The notes under the pieces are model-generated. The model was given only the letters and a program-made list of their open reading frames with translations. It was not told the origin of the DNA and did not search any database. Positions 11,451 to 23,665 of a DNA stretch of 64,000 nt are shown piece after piece (within the stretch, counting starts at the first letter, position 1; every line of letters begins with the position of its first letter). The position numbers and the translations under genes were made by a program. This stretch comes from Cynocephalus volans (lineage: Eukaryota; Chordata; Mammalia; Dermoptera; Cynocephalidae): contig NC_084470.1 of the NCBI RefSeq assembly GCF_027409185.1, positions 38,057,001 through 38,121,000 on the forward strand, written 5' to 3'.

Positions 11451-14254
11451 TCCCAGATCTGTCATTTATTTCTGTAATCTCTAAACAATTATTCAGAATT
11501 CTGTAACTATATTCTTTGCTCCATCAATAATCTTCACAGAGATATTAGGAATAAGGTCACTGTGTTTGAATAAACTACAAATAAAGTCTCAAAAATAAAG
11601 CTAAAAGAAACATTGAAAACAATCTAAATATCCAATATACATCAATTGGAAAGAGGTTAAATTATGATACATCAATATAATAAAATACTTGAGGATTATT
11701 AGAAAGCATTAAAGTGGATCTATATAAATTAATTGGGAAGGCTGACTACAATATCAGGAATAAAAATCAAAAGATACAAAATAGTATATATATTATGGCC
11801 CCTTTGTTAAAAAAAAGAAATGCATATTTATATATATATTTTAGCATGAGTATGTATTATTTTGAAAGCTATAGTTTTAATGTTTCAACCCTAAATAAAC
11901 AAGAATCTTAAGCTAGAAGAATAGTTAGAACTCTGGTTAACGTGCTTTGCACATGTTTGTTTGTTTTTCATCAGATAAATGCCATCAAATAAATTGTTCC
12001 AATACTATCCATTATGTTACATTATTTAGTGACCTTTAAGCTCCCCTGTAAGAAGTTTCTCCGAATTCTTTAAAGTTCCAGAAGAGCTGTCCAAATTCTG
12101 CATGTTATGTCTTGCTAATCTATTTCTATGCCTTTCATAACCATGACTTTTTAAATTTTATCCCTACATCACATGGTACTATAGGAAAAAAAAAAGAATA
12201 AGAGCTAAGCTATACTGTATATCTTATACACTCAGCCCATTAGCTATTAAAATTTAACCTCTCCTTCATACAAGTTCGTGTGCACACATGCACAAAGAAA
12301 GATAAAAATCTGCTATACAAAAATGTTAAACAGAATGAAACTCAAAGGATACCAAAACAGACAGCAGAGAAAACTGGGTCATTTGGATAAATAGCCTAAC
12401 ATCACTTTTTCCAATTTAAATTCTGCTGTAAAATGACTTCTTATATTACAAATCTAACTTATGCAAAAATTATAACTCTGAAATAAAATTGATTTGAATA
12501 AAAATGACACTAATTCTGTAGTATATGTAGTAAACAAAAAATAAGAAATGACTTTATGGGAGGAAATTCACAAAAGACAAAATGTTACGTTTAAAATTCA
12601 GAAATAAAATATAAAGATCAACTTCCCACAAAACACTTGCTTACTGCTGTTTTAAATAAACATAAAAATTAAATTGAAGGCAGGAGAAATACTCAAAAAT
12701 CTCTCATCAGTGATTTGTAAACAACAAAAAAAAAAAAAAGAGAGGAGAGGTTAAAATATACTACCTTCACCCCTTCTTCCTTGGAGTAGGTAAGAATTTT
12801 TGTTTTATATTGAAATAAAAGAATTTTGTAGCAGACGTAGTTAAAATGAGTTGAAGATAAAGAAAGAAAAAAAGAAGTCTATCGATATCTGATTGCCATT
12901 AAGAACTAAATAAATTTAGTTATAACTCTATCTCACTCTCATACCCACACAAAAATGTTTGTTAATTAAAAAGAAATTTGAAAAGGAAGTGATAAAGGCA
13001 CTGCTAGTTACATAGAATTATTCCTTGTACAGAATCTGTAATAAACTAATAAGTAAAGTAAACCACCAAGAGTCCTTATCCAGTCTACAGAGTTGTTTTA
13101 TAGCTCACTTTTTTGTCACTTTGTTATGACAGGATTCTATAAATCTGTTTTTAAATTCAATCTTGTTGGATTAATGTGGCTAGAATAATTAAGATAAAAG
13201 AATTAAATAATCACAACTATGTTAAACAAGAATGTATTCAAGGTATGCCCTTTCTTCCTTAGTTTTATCAGAATCTTTCTGATAAAAAATTCCGAATTTT
13301 GAAAAACTTCCTTAAAACAATCTTAAGCTTCTGTAAGTTGTAACTTATAAGTGTCCTGTACACCTAACCATATAAATTCTCAAGAACGTATTCATAGTAC
13401 AAATGATCCAAATAAAAAAAATTAAGAAAGTGAGAAAAAGAAAAATCAAGAACTTCAACAGAACAGTTATGTGGTACCATTTTCATATAAGATAGTTAAT
13501 ATCATCATATAACCAAATATAAATTATAGTTTCGTTATACCATTAATCGAAAACTTGCCATCTGAAATTAGATTCTTGACAGTAAGACTATACCTAAATT
13601 GTTAAATTTTCATGTCTATTAGAGAAAAATCTTAAAATCATGCTAAATGACAAATGAAATTTAAAAAGATAAATGTAATATAGTATTTTACAAAAGACAT
13701 GCTGGTAAAAACAGGATAAACATAACAACTGTGTTTCTGATTTAAAACTATTATTATTTTTTTTATATTTTCTCATGCTCCCCCAAAAAATCACCATAGT
13801 AAGATCTAATTAGTTAATCACCTGGTATATAGTCTGTAATACCAGTAGTACCTAATTTATTAAATGATGTCATAAATACTGAAAATGTCCAAATGCTGGT
13901 CGTGAAAAGTAAATTTAACCCATAATGTATCTGGAATAGCAATAACAATAGACCTTAGCCTTGAGTCCCAAAGTAGGAGTGAAAAGGAAAGATACAGTGA
14001 TTACTCTAGCAGCTGAAACAGAATCCACAGCATCAAAGAAAAATGGTCTCCAACAGCTCCCATAGGGAAGTACTATGGAAAAAAAGGTCATAAATCACAG
14101 AGAAAAAAAAGAGGCAAAAATAACAAGGTCTCAAACAACAGGGAAATAAAGGAGTATCAACGATATATACTATTCATGTGAATAGTATTCATAAGTTGGG
14201 GACAACCTGAATAAAACAACTTAGCATAAAAAATTAAACATGAAATATACTTAC
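11451..14254. other. TOP2B intron 4, right part
   Basis: AT-rich intron sequence with several adenine runs. Nothing else is recognised. Confidence 0.4.
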
Positions 14255-14318
14255 GGATCAATAGAAACTTTAATACAGGTCATGTTCTTATCCCTCTGTT
14301 TATTGTCAGCAGCATTAA
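14255..14318 (-). CDS. TOP2B: TOP2B coding exon 4 (GHKL N box)
   Basis: This 64-nt exon encodes VNAADNKQRDKNMTCIKVSI and D, plus two bases of a proline codon. NAADNK is the Bergerat-fold N box: its acidic and asparagine residues coordinate Mg-ATP in GHKL ATPases, including type II topoisomerases. The acceptor is TTTTGTAG and the donor is GTAAGT. Intron 3 (1.3 kb) carries a possible MER5-like hAT remnant. Intron 4 on the other side is 5.1 kb and holds one copy of an unassigned direct repeat. Confidence 0.95.
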
Positions 14319-15194
14319 CTACAAAATTAAATATCTTAATGAGTAATAAAATATACATAATTATATAAATAAATTCATGGACACAAGTATATGTGCATTA
14401 CTTCTTAATATAAATATCTACATATGGTATAGTTAATAAAAATAATTACTAACTTCTAACACAAAACCTTATTTTCCAAATAATATTCCTAAATTTTATA
14501 TCACACCAAGTTACCATTATGTTTTCCATCACACAAAAGGGAGGAAATGTTTTAGAGATATATACAAACAAATTAAAGAGCAAACATCTGCATTCACAAC
14601 CCCCTAATCCAGGTCTAAAAGTAAAAAATTTCATTTAATTATAATTTATTTTGGTAACAAAAAATTACTATATATTGATCTCCATGTAGTGATTTTTACA
14701 GGCAGATTAAACTGAAACCAACCAATTATTTCTGAATTACAAAGTCTTTAAAACCCTTAGAAATCAAAATTCTAAATCCTATGCACTATCACTGATAATA
14801 AAAATTTTTTGCATTCATTAACCACTGCTTCAAGAAAATGTGAACACAAGCTAGTTATCAAATTGAACTTCAATCAGAGAAGGCATATGCTCCTGACAAA
14901 CACTGTGTAATCAACTTAAAATAATAAAATCAGGTGGATAGTTGGCGGGGAAGAGTGAAGGCATAAAATCTAACCAGTTTTTACTTTCCTCTCGTTTTCC
15001 CAAAGACCAATAGGAAGAAGCTCATACAATCCTACTGTTTAAGAAACCTCAAGTTGCACTGAAGAAGTAGTAGAGCAGAGAATCTCTAGAAAGTCCCAAG
15101 TTAAAAACATTTCTACAGTACAAGCATTCCCTAGGAGTCAATTAGGTATTCACACTTCATTGTAATTTAATTAATCATGTGATCTAGAGGGAAC

Positions 15195-15310
15195 AGAGAT
15201 CAACTAGAATAATGGTTACTAATCTTGGCTGCCCCATGAAAACATTTGATATGTTGATGAAAAACGCAAATTTACATGTCCCACCTCCAACTCATTGAAT
15301 CTGCAAGCTC
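15195..15310. mobile_element. Possible MER5-type hAT remnant in intron 3
   Basis: A stretch with CTTGGCTGCCCCATGAAAAC and TCCCACCTCCAACTCATTGA resembles the middle of the MER5A/B non-autonomous hAT elements (tcagaatc-type block after a cytosine-rich run). It is short and diverged, so the call is weak. Confidence 0.3.
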
Positions 15311-15648
15311 AGGCCCGGAAATCTCCAAATTTAACACTCCCCCCCAGGAAACTGGATGCTAGCAAACCCCAGATGACCACACTTAACAGGAGTACAGCAC
15401 CAATTGTGAGACTACAAATACAACACATTCGTTTTACAGATAAACAAGCTGAAACACAAAAATATGAAGCATAAAGATATGAAAATATTACAGCTAATGC
15501 TATAAATTTTCTGAAGAACATTTATATTAAGCATAAAAGCCAGAGATATACCTTTAAAAGTTATACTGTAAGTCTGGCTTTATACATACATGGACATTAT
15601 AACGGCATTCATAGAAACAGATGCATTAAATCCTAAACAAGTACTCAC

Positions 15649-15739
15649 CCAAAATTTCATCAAAGATCTTGTATAAACCCGGCACAAAGGTAACCTCTCT
15701 GCAATTCATTCCCACATCTTCATCATACACCCACATAAA
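15649..15739 (-). CDS. TOP2B: TOP2B coding exon 3 (residues 79-108)
   Basis: The exon is 91 nt: 30 codons plus the first base of a split valine codon. It follows an AATGCAG acceptor and precedes the donor GTGAGT. It encodes FMWVYDEDVGMNCREVTFVP and then GLYKIFDEIL. The EIL ending leads directly into the ATP-binding N box completed by exon 4. The split phase (1) matches exon 4, which starts with TT. Confidence 0.95.
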
Positions 15740-16111
15740 CTGCATTGAAAGAGAAATTCAAAAATGCTTTTTCACTCCATAAATCTTTAACATCAATTTT
15801 AGATAGTATAAACCCACATTTGGTCATTTAGTCTATCAAAATACTTAAATCTTCAAAGCAGAAAAACACACATAACTTCAGTTATAGTCAACTTCACTAT
15901 TCATATTGAATTTAAATAAACTCAAAACTGAGAAATTGCTCATTTTGTACCGTCTGTATTCTTATTCATACATAAAGTTAGCTTTAATATAAGACACCAA
16001 GAATTTTTAGAAACAGTAAGTAAATAAAATAATAGAAAAATACAAAAACATATTTACTTCATGCTTTAGATCTTTCTACAGTATAGGGAGCACAGAGTAA
16101 AATAATATGAA

Positions 16112-16322
16112 CAAAGCATGATTCAGGAATCAGAGAAACCTAGCTTCGAAATCCAGCTTTTACCAGTTGAGGGATCTGCGGAAGTAACCTAAATTTATTT
16201 AAGCTTCCCTTTCTTCATCTATAAAAAGGAGATAACAGCACCTACTTCCCAAAATTGTTAGGATCAAATGGGATAATATATGTAAGCCACATCCATAGTA
16301 AGCATGAAATAATAGTCAATGT
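16112..16322 (+). mobile_element. MIR SINE in intron 2
   Basis: Diverged but ordered MIR landmarks are visible: a TCGAAATCCAGCTTTTACCA-type block, then TTCCCTTTCTTCATCTATAA (core-end region), AAAATTGTTAGGATCAAATG and the ATAGTAAGC tail. MIR is an ancient tRNA/CORE-SINE mobilised by L2. It is antisense to TOP2B. Confidence 0.75.
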
Positions 16323-16435
16323 ATATATATATAAATTCTAGAACGTACTAACATTAAAGTAAACCACAGTATAAATTTAAGGACTTTTATTAAAAAATTC
16401 ACATGGCACCATTTTACTCCATACTTCTTTCTTCT

Positions 16436-16577
16436 TTTTTTTTTTTTTGTCGTTTTTTCATGACCGGCACTCAGCCCGTGAGTGCACCGGTCATTCCTAT
16501 ATAGGATCCGAACCCGCGGCGGGAGCGTCGCCGTGCTCCCAGCGCAGCACTCTACCGAGTGCGCCACGGGCTCGGCC
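16436..16577 (-). mobile_element. tRNA-derived SINE (CYN-like) in intron 2
   Basis: Read on the minus strand it begins GGCCGAGCCCGTGGCGCACT (box A region) and carries a GGTTCGGATCC box B and a TATATAGGAA spacer. It ends GTGCCGGTCATG plus an A-rich tail. A perfect 17-bp target duplication, CCATACTTCTTTCTTCT, lies at 16419-16435 and 16578-16594. The perfect duplication implies a fairly recent insertion. It is sense with TOP2B, with the head about 190 bp from exon 2. It is not a tRNA gene: the cloverleaf is degraded and a tail is present. Confidence 0.92.
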
Positions 16578-16781
16578 CCATACTTCTTTCTTCTGATAGT
16601 TTTTATCTCCAGAAGGAAAATACGTTTCTGCTTCTAGATCTCTCTCCCTACTTTGCTCATGACTATAGAGACATGAAATCATGGACTTACAAAGTATATA
16701 ATCACAATAATTTTATTAATATAGTAAAAATAGCTATAGATACACAACTCCTAATTTTAATCAATTTTAGAAAATAATTAC

Positions 16782-16952
16782 CTGTGTCAATGGCTCCACT
16801 GATCCTATATATGTATCAGGACGAAGGAGAATGTGTTCAAGTTGTGTCTTCTTCTGATATACTCTCTCAACAGACAACTTCTTTGAAGAATCATTTTTGT
16901 TTGCAATTTCTGACTCTTCTTTTCTTGCAGCATTGTTCTGATCAAAAAGAGT
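16782..16952 (-). CDS. TOP2B: TOP2B coding exon 2 (residues 22-78)
   Basis: This 57-codon exon starts in phase 0 after TTTTAG and ends in CAG before the donor GTAATT. It encodes TLFDQNNAARKEESE..., then KKLSVERVYQKKTQLEHILL and RPDTYIGSVEPLTQ. The YQKKTQLEHILLRPDTYIGS stretch is the signature of the start of the eukaryotic topoisomerase II ATPase domain and forms part of the strap and ATP lid region in the dimer. Intron 1 upstream is about 11 kb. A CYN SINE ends about 190 bp beyond the donor side, in intron 2. Confidence 0.95.
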
Positions 16953-18990
16953 CTAAAATTAACCAAAAAATCAAATTTAAATAACCTACCAAAGGGCAAA
17001 CTAAAAAGTGTATGGAGACATAACATGTGTTCTCCTTTTTAATGGAAAAATTATCTTTCAAACTCACTGATTTTTAAGTCCTGAAGAGAACACAGGTCTA
17101 CTTACTGACAATCTAGTTCTATTCATAATACAATGTGAAGCTGCAGTTTTGACTGAGTCCCAAATGTGGGTACAGTCACAAGACTCATTAAACAGCCTCC
17201 ATCTACTCAATCTAGAAATATAAACATTTCCCAATTATGTAAAACATCAGGTGAATTTCTGTGGTCCTCAAAATTTCCCAAGGAATGTGAGTTCTGGTCA
17301 GGTTATAGAATCACAATGACTGAACCTGGCTGGATGCAATAGTCCCAAAACCTTCCCAATGTCGATTCCCTGCCATTAAGCTACTAAAGACTATAGCAAA
17401 GGGTGGGCAAAAATATCCTACACAAAATATTAACGTATGTGGTTAATAACCTAATATGGCTGAGAATAATATGGTTTATTAAATTATCAAATTTCACACA
17501 TTTGTGCCCCAAAACTGAGGCACCCTATGATCCCAGTTTCTCTACCAGTTCCATGGAGGCAGAGGTTGGTGATCCTACTTCCTACTGTTCCTTACAGCAG
17601 ATGAGGATTCGAAATAAATTCCCAAGGTCTAGAAACTTCGCTGTCTTCTCAACAGCAACAGAGAACACACCTCTCTCCTTCTGGAATTCTCTTATGCTAA
17701 TAACTATGAATCTCATTAAAAGAAGGGTATTATGATGGCCTGTTTTTTTTCATTGTCAAAAAAATAACTCAAATGTAAAACACAATGAGAATTGAGATAT
17801 CTTCAAAGGCCTTTGACCTTTAGTAGAAATAAAAGAAATAGAAGGCAAACAATAGAAGATAGAGAGATTTGTGCATTTAAAGAAGCAGTATACAGCTTCC
17901 ATTCAGATCCTAGACATAAACATACCATCATCTTTTAAGTTATTATTTTTAAAATAATATGTCATTACGTATGTCTAAAAATCAACAGGCATAACCTCAG
18001 AGTAGTCTAAATCAAGACAGGAATTGTAACATAAAAACCCTAAAAAAATTCAAACCTTAATTACAATTTCTCAATGCCATAAATTTTATATAAAATCAGA
18101 GATTTAATACCGCTTCAAAATAAGAGTATACAAATAACTCACTTTCTAGATTTTAAAACATATTCGTATACATTATTTTATTTACAAGTTTATTCATTAA
18201 CATTGCGTAGAATCAATTAAAAATAGCTTTGGACAAAAGAGAATAATTGTTTCATAAGGTTGTCATACTCTATTTCTGCCAAAAGTTAGATTATGAACTA
18301 GTTGGCCAGATATATGAACTGTATTTTTAAAATTCCAGATAGTCTCCAACTTTCTAATCATGTTCCTTGCTTTTTATGATGAGGCAATTGATTAATTTAT
18401 AGAAACAAATCTAACAATAAATACATAATTAATTTTAAAATGGGTCCTCAGAATAGTTAGAACAAAGACCATAATGACTAAGAACACACTCTTTTAAAAG
18501 GTGCTTAAAGATGATGGATTCTACAGCATCGAAGGTGTTTTTACCATTAACTTACAGCTGCAATTCTAAGTTTGCAATTATTGGCATAAAGGTTAGTGAC
18601 ATATAATAACCATACGAGTAAAGGCTTTCCTATTCTAGGCTACTGCTCCAAAACAAATCCCACCACAAGGAAAATATTTTCAAGATTAGATTTAACCAGA
18701 GGCTCATGTCTAATTTGGACTTCTGAGTTTGTCCCTGATGAGTCACACTGAACTAAAGTGACACACAAGGATGAAAAACAGGGGTAAAACCCTACCTCAT
18801 TCCTTATTCAAGAATATACAAACTTTTCCACACCTCCTTACTAACAATTGCCACATCTTCCTCTCTATATCTCTTCTCAAAGGAATATATGAGAAAAAAG
18901 AAATGTTTAGCCTGGACCTACCAGATCCCTATCAAGTTCAAAAAGCTGTTATTCTTGCTAAGATAATGTCTTAACAATCAGAAAACACGT
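16953..18990. other. TOP2B intron 1, segment next to exon 2
   Basis: Mostly unique-looking AT-rich sequence. I recognise no repeat or RNA gene here; small open frames (for example 17403-17735) have no family resemblance. Confidence 0.4.
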
Positions 18991-18994
18991 GAGT

Positions 18995-19702
18995 GAGGTC
19001 AGTAAGATGGCAGAATAGGAAACCCCAGGCCCTCCTTCCCCCATGGAGACATGGATTTAACAACATTCAAACCAACTGCCTTTGTGAGAAATCCAAAAAC
19101 CACTTAAGAAGCTCCAGGTGAGCTCAAAACCACATCAAAACCCATGGGCCCACCGCCACCATCCACCCCAGCAAGGCAAGATTGGGAGGAAACCCCCAAC
19201 TTCCAACTTCTCTCTGAGGAGGGAGAGAAAGCGGATGTACCTCCAATGAGAGGGTGCATGTAGTGTTATCTCAGGGACTTGTTTCTGTCTTGTCCAAATC
19301 TAAGAACTGACAGGAACAGGGTGCCAAATGTCCACTGATGGATGAATGGATAAAGAAAATGTTATTATGTATATTATGCAGCATTAAAAAAGAAGGAATT
19401 CCTGTCATGTGCTACAACATGGATGAACCTCAAGGACATTATGCTAAGCAAAATAAGCCAGTCACAAAGGACAAATACTGCATGATTCCACTCACATGAA
19501 GTACCTAAAGAAGTCAAAAATCACAGAAAAAGAAGGTAGAAAAGTAGTTACCAAGTTACTAGAAGGAATGGGACCAAGAAATTAACGTTTAGGGGGTGTA
19601 GTTTCAGTTTTTGCAAAATGAAATAGTTCCAGGGACCTGTTGCACAACAACGTAAATATATTTAGCACTATAGAACTCTACACTTAAAAATGGTTAAGAT
19701 AG
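18995..19702 (+). mobile_element. Internally deleted old L1 relic
   Basis: The first roughly 300 bp resemble a primate/eutherian L1M-type 5'UTR (GGTCAGTAAGATGGCAGAAT, then a C-rich CCCCAGGCCCTCC). At about 19310-19320 it changes abruptly to the L1 3' end (TGTCCACTGATGGATGAATG, GCTACAACATGGATGAACCT, AAATAAGCCAGTCACAAAGG). ORF1 and nearly all of ORF2 are missing between the two. The 3' edge is cut by the MaLR LTR that starts at 19703. Confidence 0.75.
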
Positions 19703-20122
19703 TGCTATGGGTTAAACATGTCCCCCAGAAGTTCATGTATTGAAAACTTGATCCCCATTGTAACAGTGTTAAGAGGGTAGGAAATCCAATTATAGTATTT
19801 GAAAGATGGGGACTTTAAGACATGATTAGATTGTGAGGACTGTGCCCTTGTGAATGGATTGATCCATTCATGCAATAATGGGTATGGTTCTGAAGGCTTT
19901 ATAAAGAGAGTGAGTGAGGTTAGCATTCCCGCTTGCTCAGCCCATTCTCGCCATATGAAACCCTGAGTTACTGTAGAGTCATCTCACCAGGAAGAAGGCC
20001 TTCACCAGATGTGTTCCCTGGACTTTGGACTTCTCAGCCTCTAAAACTGTAAGAAATAAATTTCATTTCTTTCTAAATTACCCAGTTGCAAGTATTCTAA
20101 GTAAATGAAACGGACTAATACA
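19703..20122 (+). mobile_element. MaLR (MST-type) solo LTR with 5-bp target duplication
   Basis: This 420-bp element begins TGCTATGGGTTAAACATGTC and ends AATACA. It contains the hallmark pieces GTTCATGTATTGAAAACTTG, GTAACAGTGTTAAGAGGGT, CTTCACCAGATGTGTTCCCT and a polyadenylation region near AGAAATAAATTTC. The flanks are GATAG at 19698-19702 and GATAG at 20123-20127, an exact 5-bp duplication. It is a non-coding endogenous retroviral LTR, antisense in TOP2B intron 1. Confidence 0.92.
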
Positions 20123-20414
20123 GATAGTAAATTTAATGCTATATGGTTTTTACCACAACTAAAAGAATATCAAAGAACATGAGAAATGTAGTTTGCTCTG
20201 TCTAATTACTCTTTGTAATTTTCTCTAGGAAGAATATATAAATACTATAAAATAAGAACACATTATACTTAGAACACTTTATGCCAAAATATTTTTCCTA
20301 AATATCATATGACAGGTGTTGAGAAAATAAAAACAGGTACCAATCTATTTAAAGTAATGAAAAACATTAAGGGATACATATTATTTACAGAATACCATAA
20401 TAAAACAGATGTTT

Positions 20415-20476
20415 TGAGGTCATTTGTAGATGGCTGAGGCCATTTGTAGAAGTTCTGAGGTCATCTGAGGTCATTC
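20415..20476 (+). repeat. Short tandem repeat, about 21-bp unit, 3 imperfect copies
   Basis: TGAGGTCATTTGTAGA, TGAGGCCATTTGTAGA and TGAGGTCATCTGAGGTCATT follow one another. It looks like a minor tandem duplication inside intron 1. Confidence 0.6.
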
Positions 20477-22910
20477 AAAACAACTCTCAATTATAATATT
20501 AAAATAATGTCTAAAACTTGATATAAACCTCTAAATCTGGACACATTGTACTTCACTGAGTAAAATAATTTTAGTTTCCATATTGAAAAATATTTGTGTG
20601 AAGTATAATCTTCCATCACTATAGCTTTTATATGAAATTATATTAGTAAAGGTAATTAAATATTTTTAAATTGTCTAGTAGCTTATTAAAACTACATTGT
20701 TAGTAAACAAAGTTACAAAATAGTATATACAAAAGTAAGTCCATTTTAAATGTCAGAAAAAAATTATGTGCAATTTATGCATACATAAGAAAAAATATAA
20801 AATATACTCAACAGAATATTTATGAAAATTATCTATAGAAAGTTTAAGTCTGGGTCATTTTTATTTTCTTTTCAGGTACATGTTTTCTAATTTTCCACAA
20901 TGAATACATAAAGGAATATGTTAAAAGCTTATTAATCCATGTATATGAAAACATAATTAAGCTACAATACAACTGAAGACTTCTTTTCCTAGAGACACTG
21001 TTCATACTTAGTTATTACTTCTGCAGCCCCAGCTTTCTCACTAGAGTCTAGGCAAAAAGGTAAACAAAACCAAATTAAACAAATAAACTGGCAGCCTTGG
21101 CAGAGAAGAAAGTAGAAATTAACACTGCAGTCAGATTTGTCTTTTATATTCCCATTCTCAACAAATGGCAGTTTTACTTTCTTGTTCAGTAGCTGCAAAC
21201 ATGGGAGGATCTCCCCTAAGATGTCTATAAGCTTTTTTAACAGAAAGCTGGAATAATGGTCTCTTTCAGCTCCTGTTATTAGCAGAAAGTTGCCCCCTGA
21301 GTAACGTCCAGTCCACTAAAAATCAAAATCTGGAGGTAAGGGGAGAGGGCAACTTCTCCCAGTTAATGGAATTGTACCATCCCCAAAACAAGTATGAATA
21401 CAAACATCCTTGGGCTTAGAAGAGAGAAGCTAAATGAGAAATCTGCTTTGTACCTTCTCCCCAGCTGTTATCATCGCTATCTCTACATCTAAAAGAAGCG
21501 TCGCCCTGGATTGCTCTTCAGTTTTAACACTTGCTGACAATATTCAGAAAAGAGAACAGGAAATTAACTTGAACAAACACAGGCCAGCAAACTCCTATCT
21601 ATACATTTATAAACACATTCTCAACTCCACAGATGAAGAATGATGTATATTTCATAGCTCTAGGCTAAAAGAATTATGCCCATATGAGACATAGAAAAAT
21701 GGGGCCTTTTAATTTAACCTTTTCTTATGTCTTATTTCTTATTCATAGTAGTAAGATAATCATGTACTCTATTACACATTGAATAAAAATTAACACTATA
21801 CCTTTGAAAATAATAAAACGCCAAGAGGATTCTAAATAAATTTGCTTTTAGGCTTAATAACAATAGAAAACTTATGAGTTAAGTTTATTTGTAACTTACT
21901 TCACTGCTTTAATTCGTTTTTGTGGACAAATTACCAAGCTATTTATAGTAATAAGTAATGCCAGTACCCTGTTACATTGGAATCTAAGAAATCAAGGCAA
22001 CATTTTCATTCCCTTGTAAAACTAAAGACAATGAAAATGTAAAATAATCCCCATACTAGAATAAACATCCTACACATATTTAAAAGTTATTTTAATTCTA
22101 TTATTTGTGATTTATACATTTAATGGCACCATAATTGATTTTTTTCTTAAGTCCAAAAACTGGTTGCCAAATTAAACAAAGCATTATTTGGGATTTTTCA
22201 ATTATAACAAAAATATCACAATAAATATATAAAATGTATTTTAAATATTAACCTATTTTATAGCACTTTTCTAATATTGCTAACTCCTAATAAAAAAAAA
22301 AAAAAAAACAGATTTAATGCTTATCCAAGATCATTCTGTAAAAAAAAGATTCTTCCATGTACCGAGTTGTCAGATATAACAATTTGGGGCAATCACCCAC
22401 AGTTCCTGTTTTTCTGTGGCAGAATGAATTGCTGCCAAAGAGGGGAAAGGAGATGGTTTGCCAGTTGGTCCTAAAAAAGAACTGAGAGGTACTCTATTCA
22501 TTCACATAATCAGCACAGAAATGGCACCATCACCAAGCCAACAAGAGTGGGACTGGGGGCTGGCAGCCTAGCAACAAGCCCTTTCTCTTACTTTCTGTAT
22601 AATCCCCTCAGACTCAACATTAACCTTTTGTGACATTCTTTTCTCCCTCAAGGCTGCCATCCTTTGATGTTCATTTTAACCGTACTTCACTGATATAAAT
22701 ATGTAGAGGGGCCACATTATCTACCCACCACTAATGAAACAAAAAGCAACAATCTGTCCCCCATCTTTGCTCTTCCAGAAATGCCCTCCCAATGTAAGAG
22801 AAAAGGAAAGAGGTAGAAGATGAGGAATACTTCAAAACAGTAAGGAATGCTTAGATTTATGCAGTGAAAATTAAAAATACACTTTCTCTAAGATAAAAGG
22901 AATGAAAATA
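20477..22910. other. TOP2B intron 1, middle segment
   Basis: AT-rich intron DNA with an A17-type run near 22291-22308 and no feature I can name. Confidence 0.35.
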
Positions 22911-22944
22911 CTTATCCTGGATTAGAAAAGATATGTGTGTGTGT

Positions 22945-23045
22945 GTGTACCCATCTGAGAGCTACTATGTGCCAAGCACTATGGGAATTATATGGATAAT
23001 CTCGGTTAATCCTTATATATGATCTCCATGAAATGATACTGTTAT
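22945..23045 (-). mobile_element. MIR fragment
   Basis: The text GAGCTACTATGTGCCAAGCA followed by GGTTAATCCTTATATATGAT is the reverse complement of the MIR 3' half. A short (TG)n precedes it. Confidence 0.6.
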
Positions 23046-23094
23046 GTTTTCTCAAAGCTAACAAAGCTAGTACTTTAAAAAGCTGAACTATAAA

Positions 23095-23266
23095 ACAATA
23101 TGATCTGAGGGCTTTAAAAAGAGAGCACGAGGAGCTATCTCTTTCTCTCTGCTCTGCCATTCTGCCATGTGACACTGCACTGATTTAAGATCACCTCACC
23201 AGAAGTATTCTCTAGGCTTTGGACTTCCCAGCCTCCAAAAATGTACTCAATAAATTGTATTTATTT

Positions 23267-23272
<6 letters not shown>
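23095..23272 (+). mobile_element. Partial MaLR LTR
   Basis: The 3' half of a MaLR LTR is visible: GCTTTAAAAAGAGAG, CTCTGCCATTCTGCCATGTG, GGCTTTGGACTTCCCAGCCT and CAATAAATTG. The 5' half and the terminal CA are not visible; an AT microsatellite follows. Confidence 0.65.

Positions 23273-23300
<28 letters not shown>
23273..23300 (+). repeat. (TA)14 microsatellite
   Basis: Uninterrupted alternating TA between the LTR fragment and GAGAGAGA. Confidence 0.95.
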
Positions 23301-23309
<9 letters not shown>

Positions 23310-23529
23310 ATATGATCTGATTTCATAGCCTATACTCTTAGCATCATGCTCTACTAGATATATATACCCTGAAAAGAAAATATACTCCTTAGCTTTCAGT
23401 GTGAAAGTAAAAGACAGGTAACTAGAAAGAGATAAGTTCCATAAGTCTGTTTATTCTGTCATATCAGGGTATAAAAGATGAGTTGTTTTGCTTCTTAATG
23501 TTTTTAAAATGGGAGGCTGTGTAAATGAT

Positions 23530-23665
23530 GGTCAAGAACATAAACCTGGTTTAAATACCATCTTTGCTTTAGCCATGTGCCTAACAGTTTGTTACCTCAT
23601 TTCTAAATTCCTGCTTCCTTCTCTGCAAATGGGACTAACTATACCTATCACACTTTTTCTTTAAA
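23530..23665 (+). mobile_element. MIR SINE fragment
   Basis: An ordered MIR core is present: TCAAGAACATAAACCTGGTT, TTAGCCATGTGCCTAACAGT, TCTCTGCAAATGGGACTAAC. It is diverged. Confidence 0.5.

Noticed and set aside
16436..16577. tRNA gene
   Set aside because: Box A and box B are present, but the cloverleaf is incomplete, the unit has a second partial repeat and a poly-A-like tail, and a target duplication flanks it. It is a SINE. The same holds for 40964-41073, 42155-42330 and 47098-47208.
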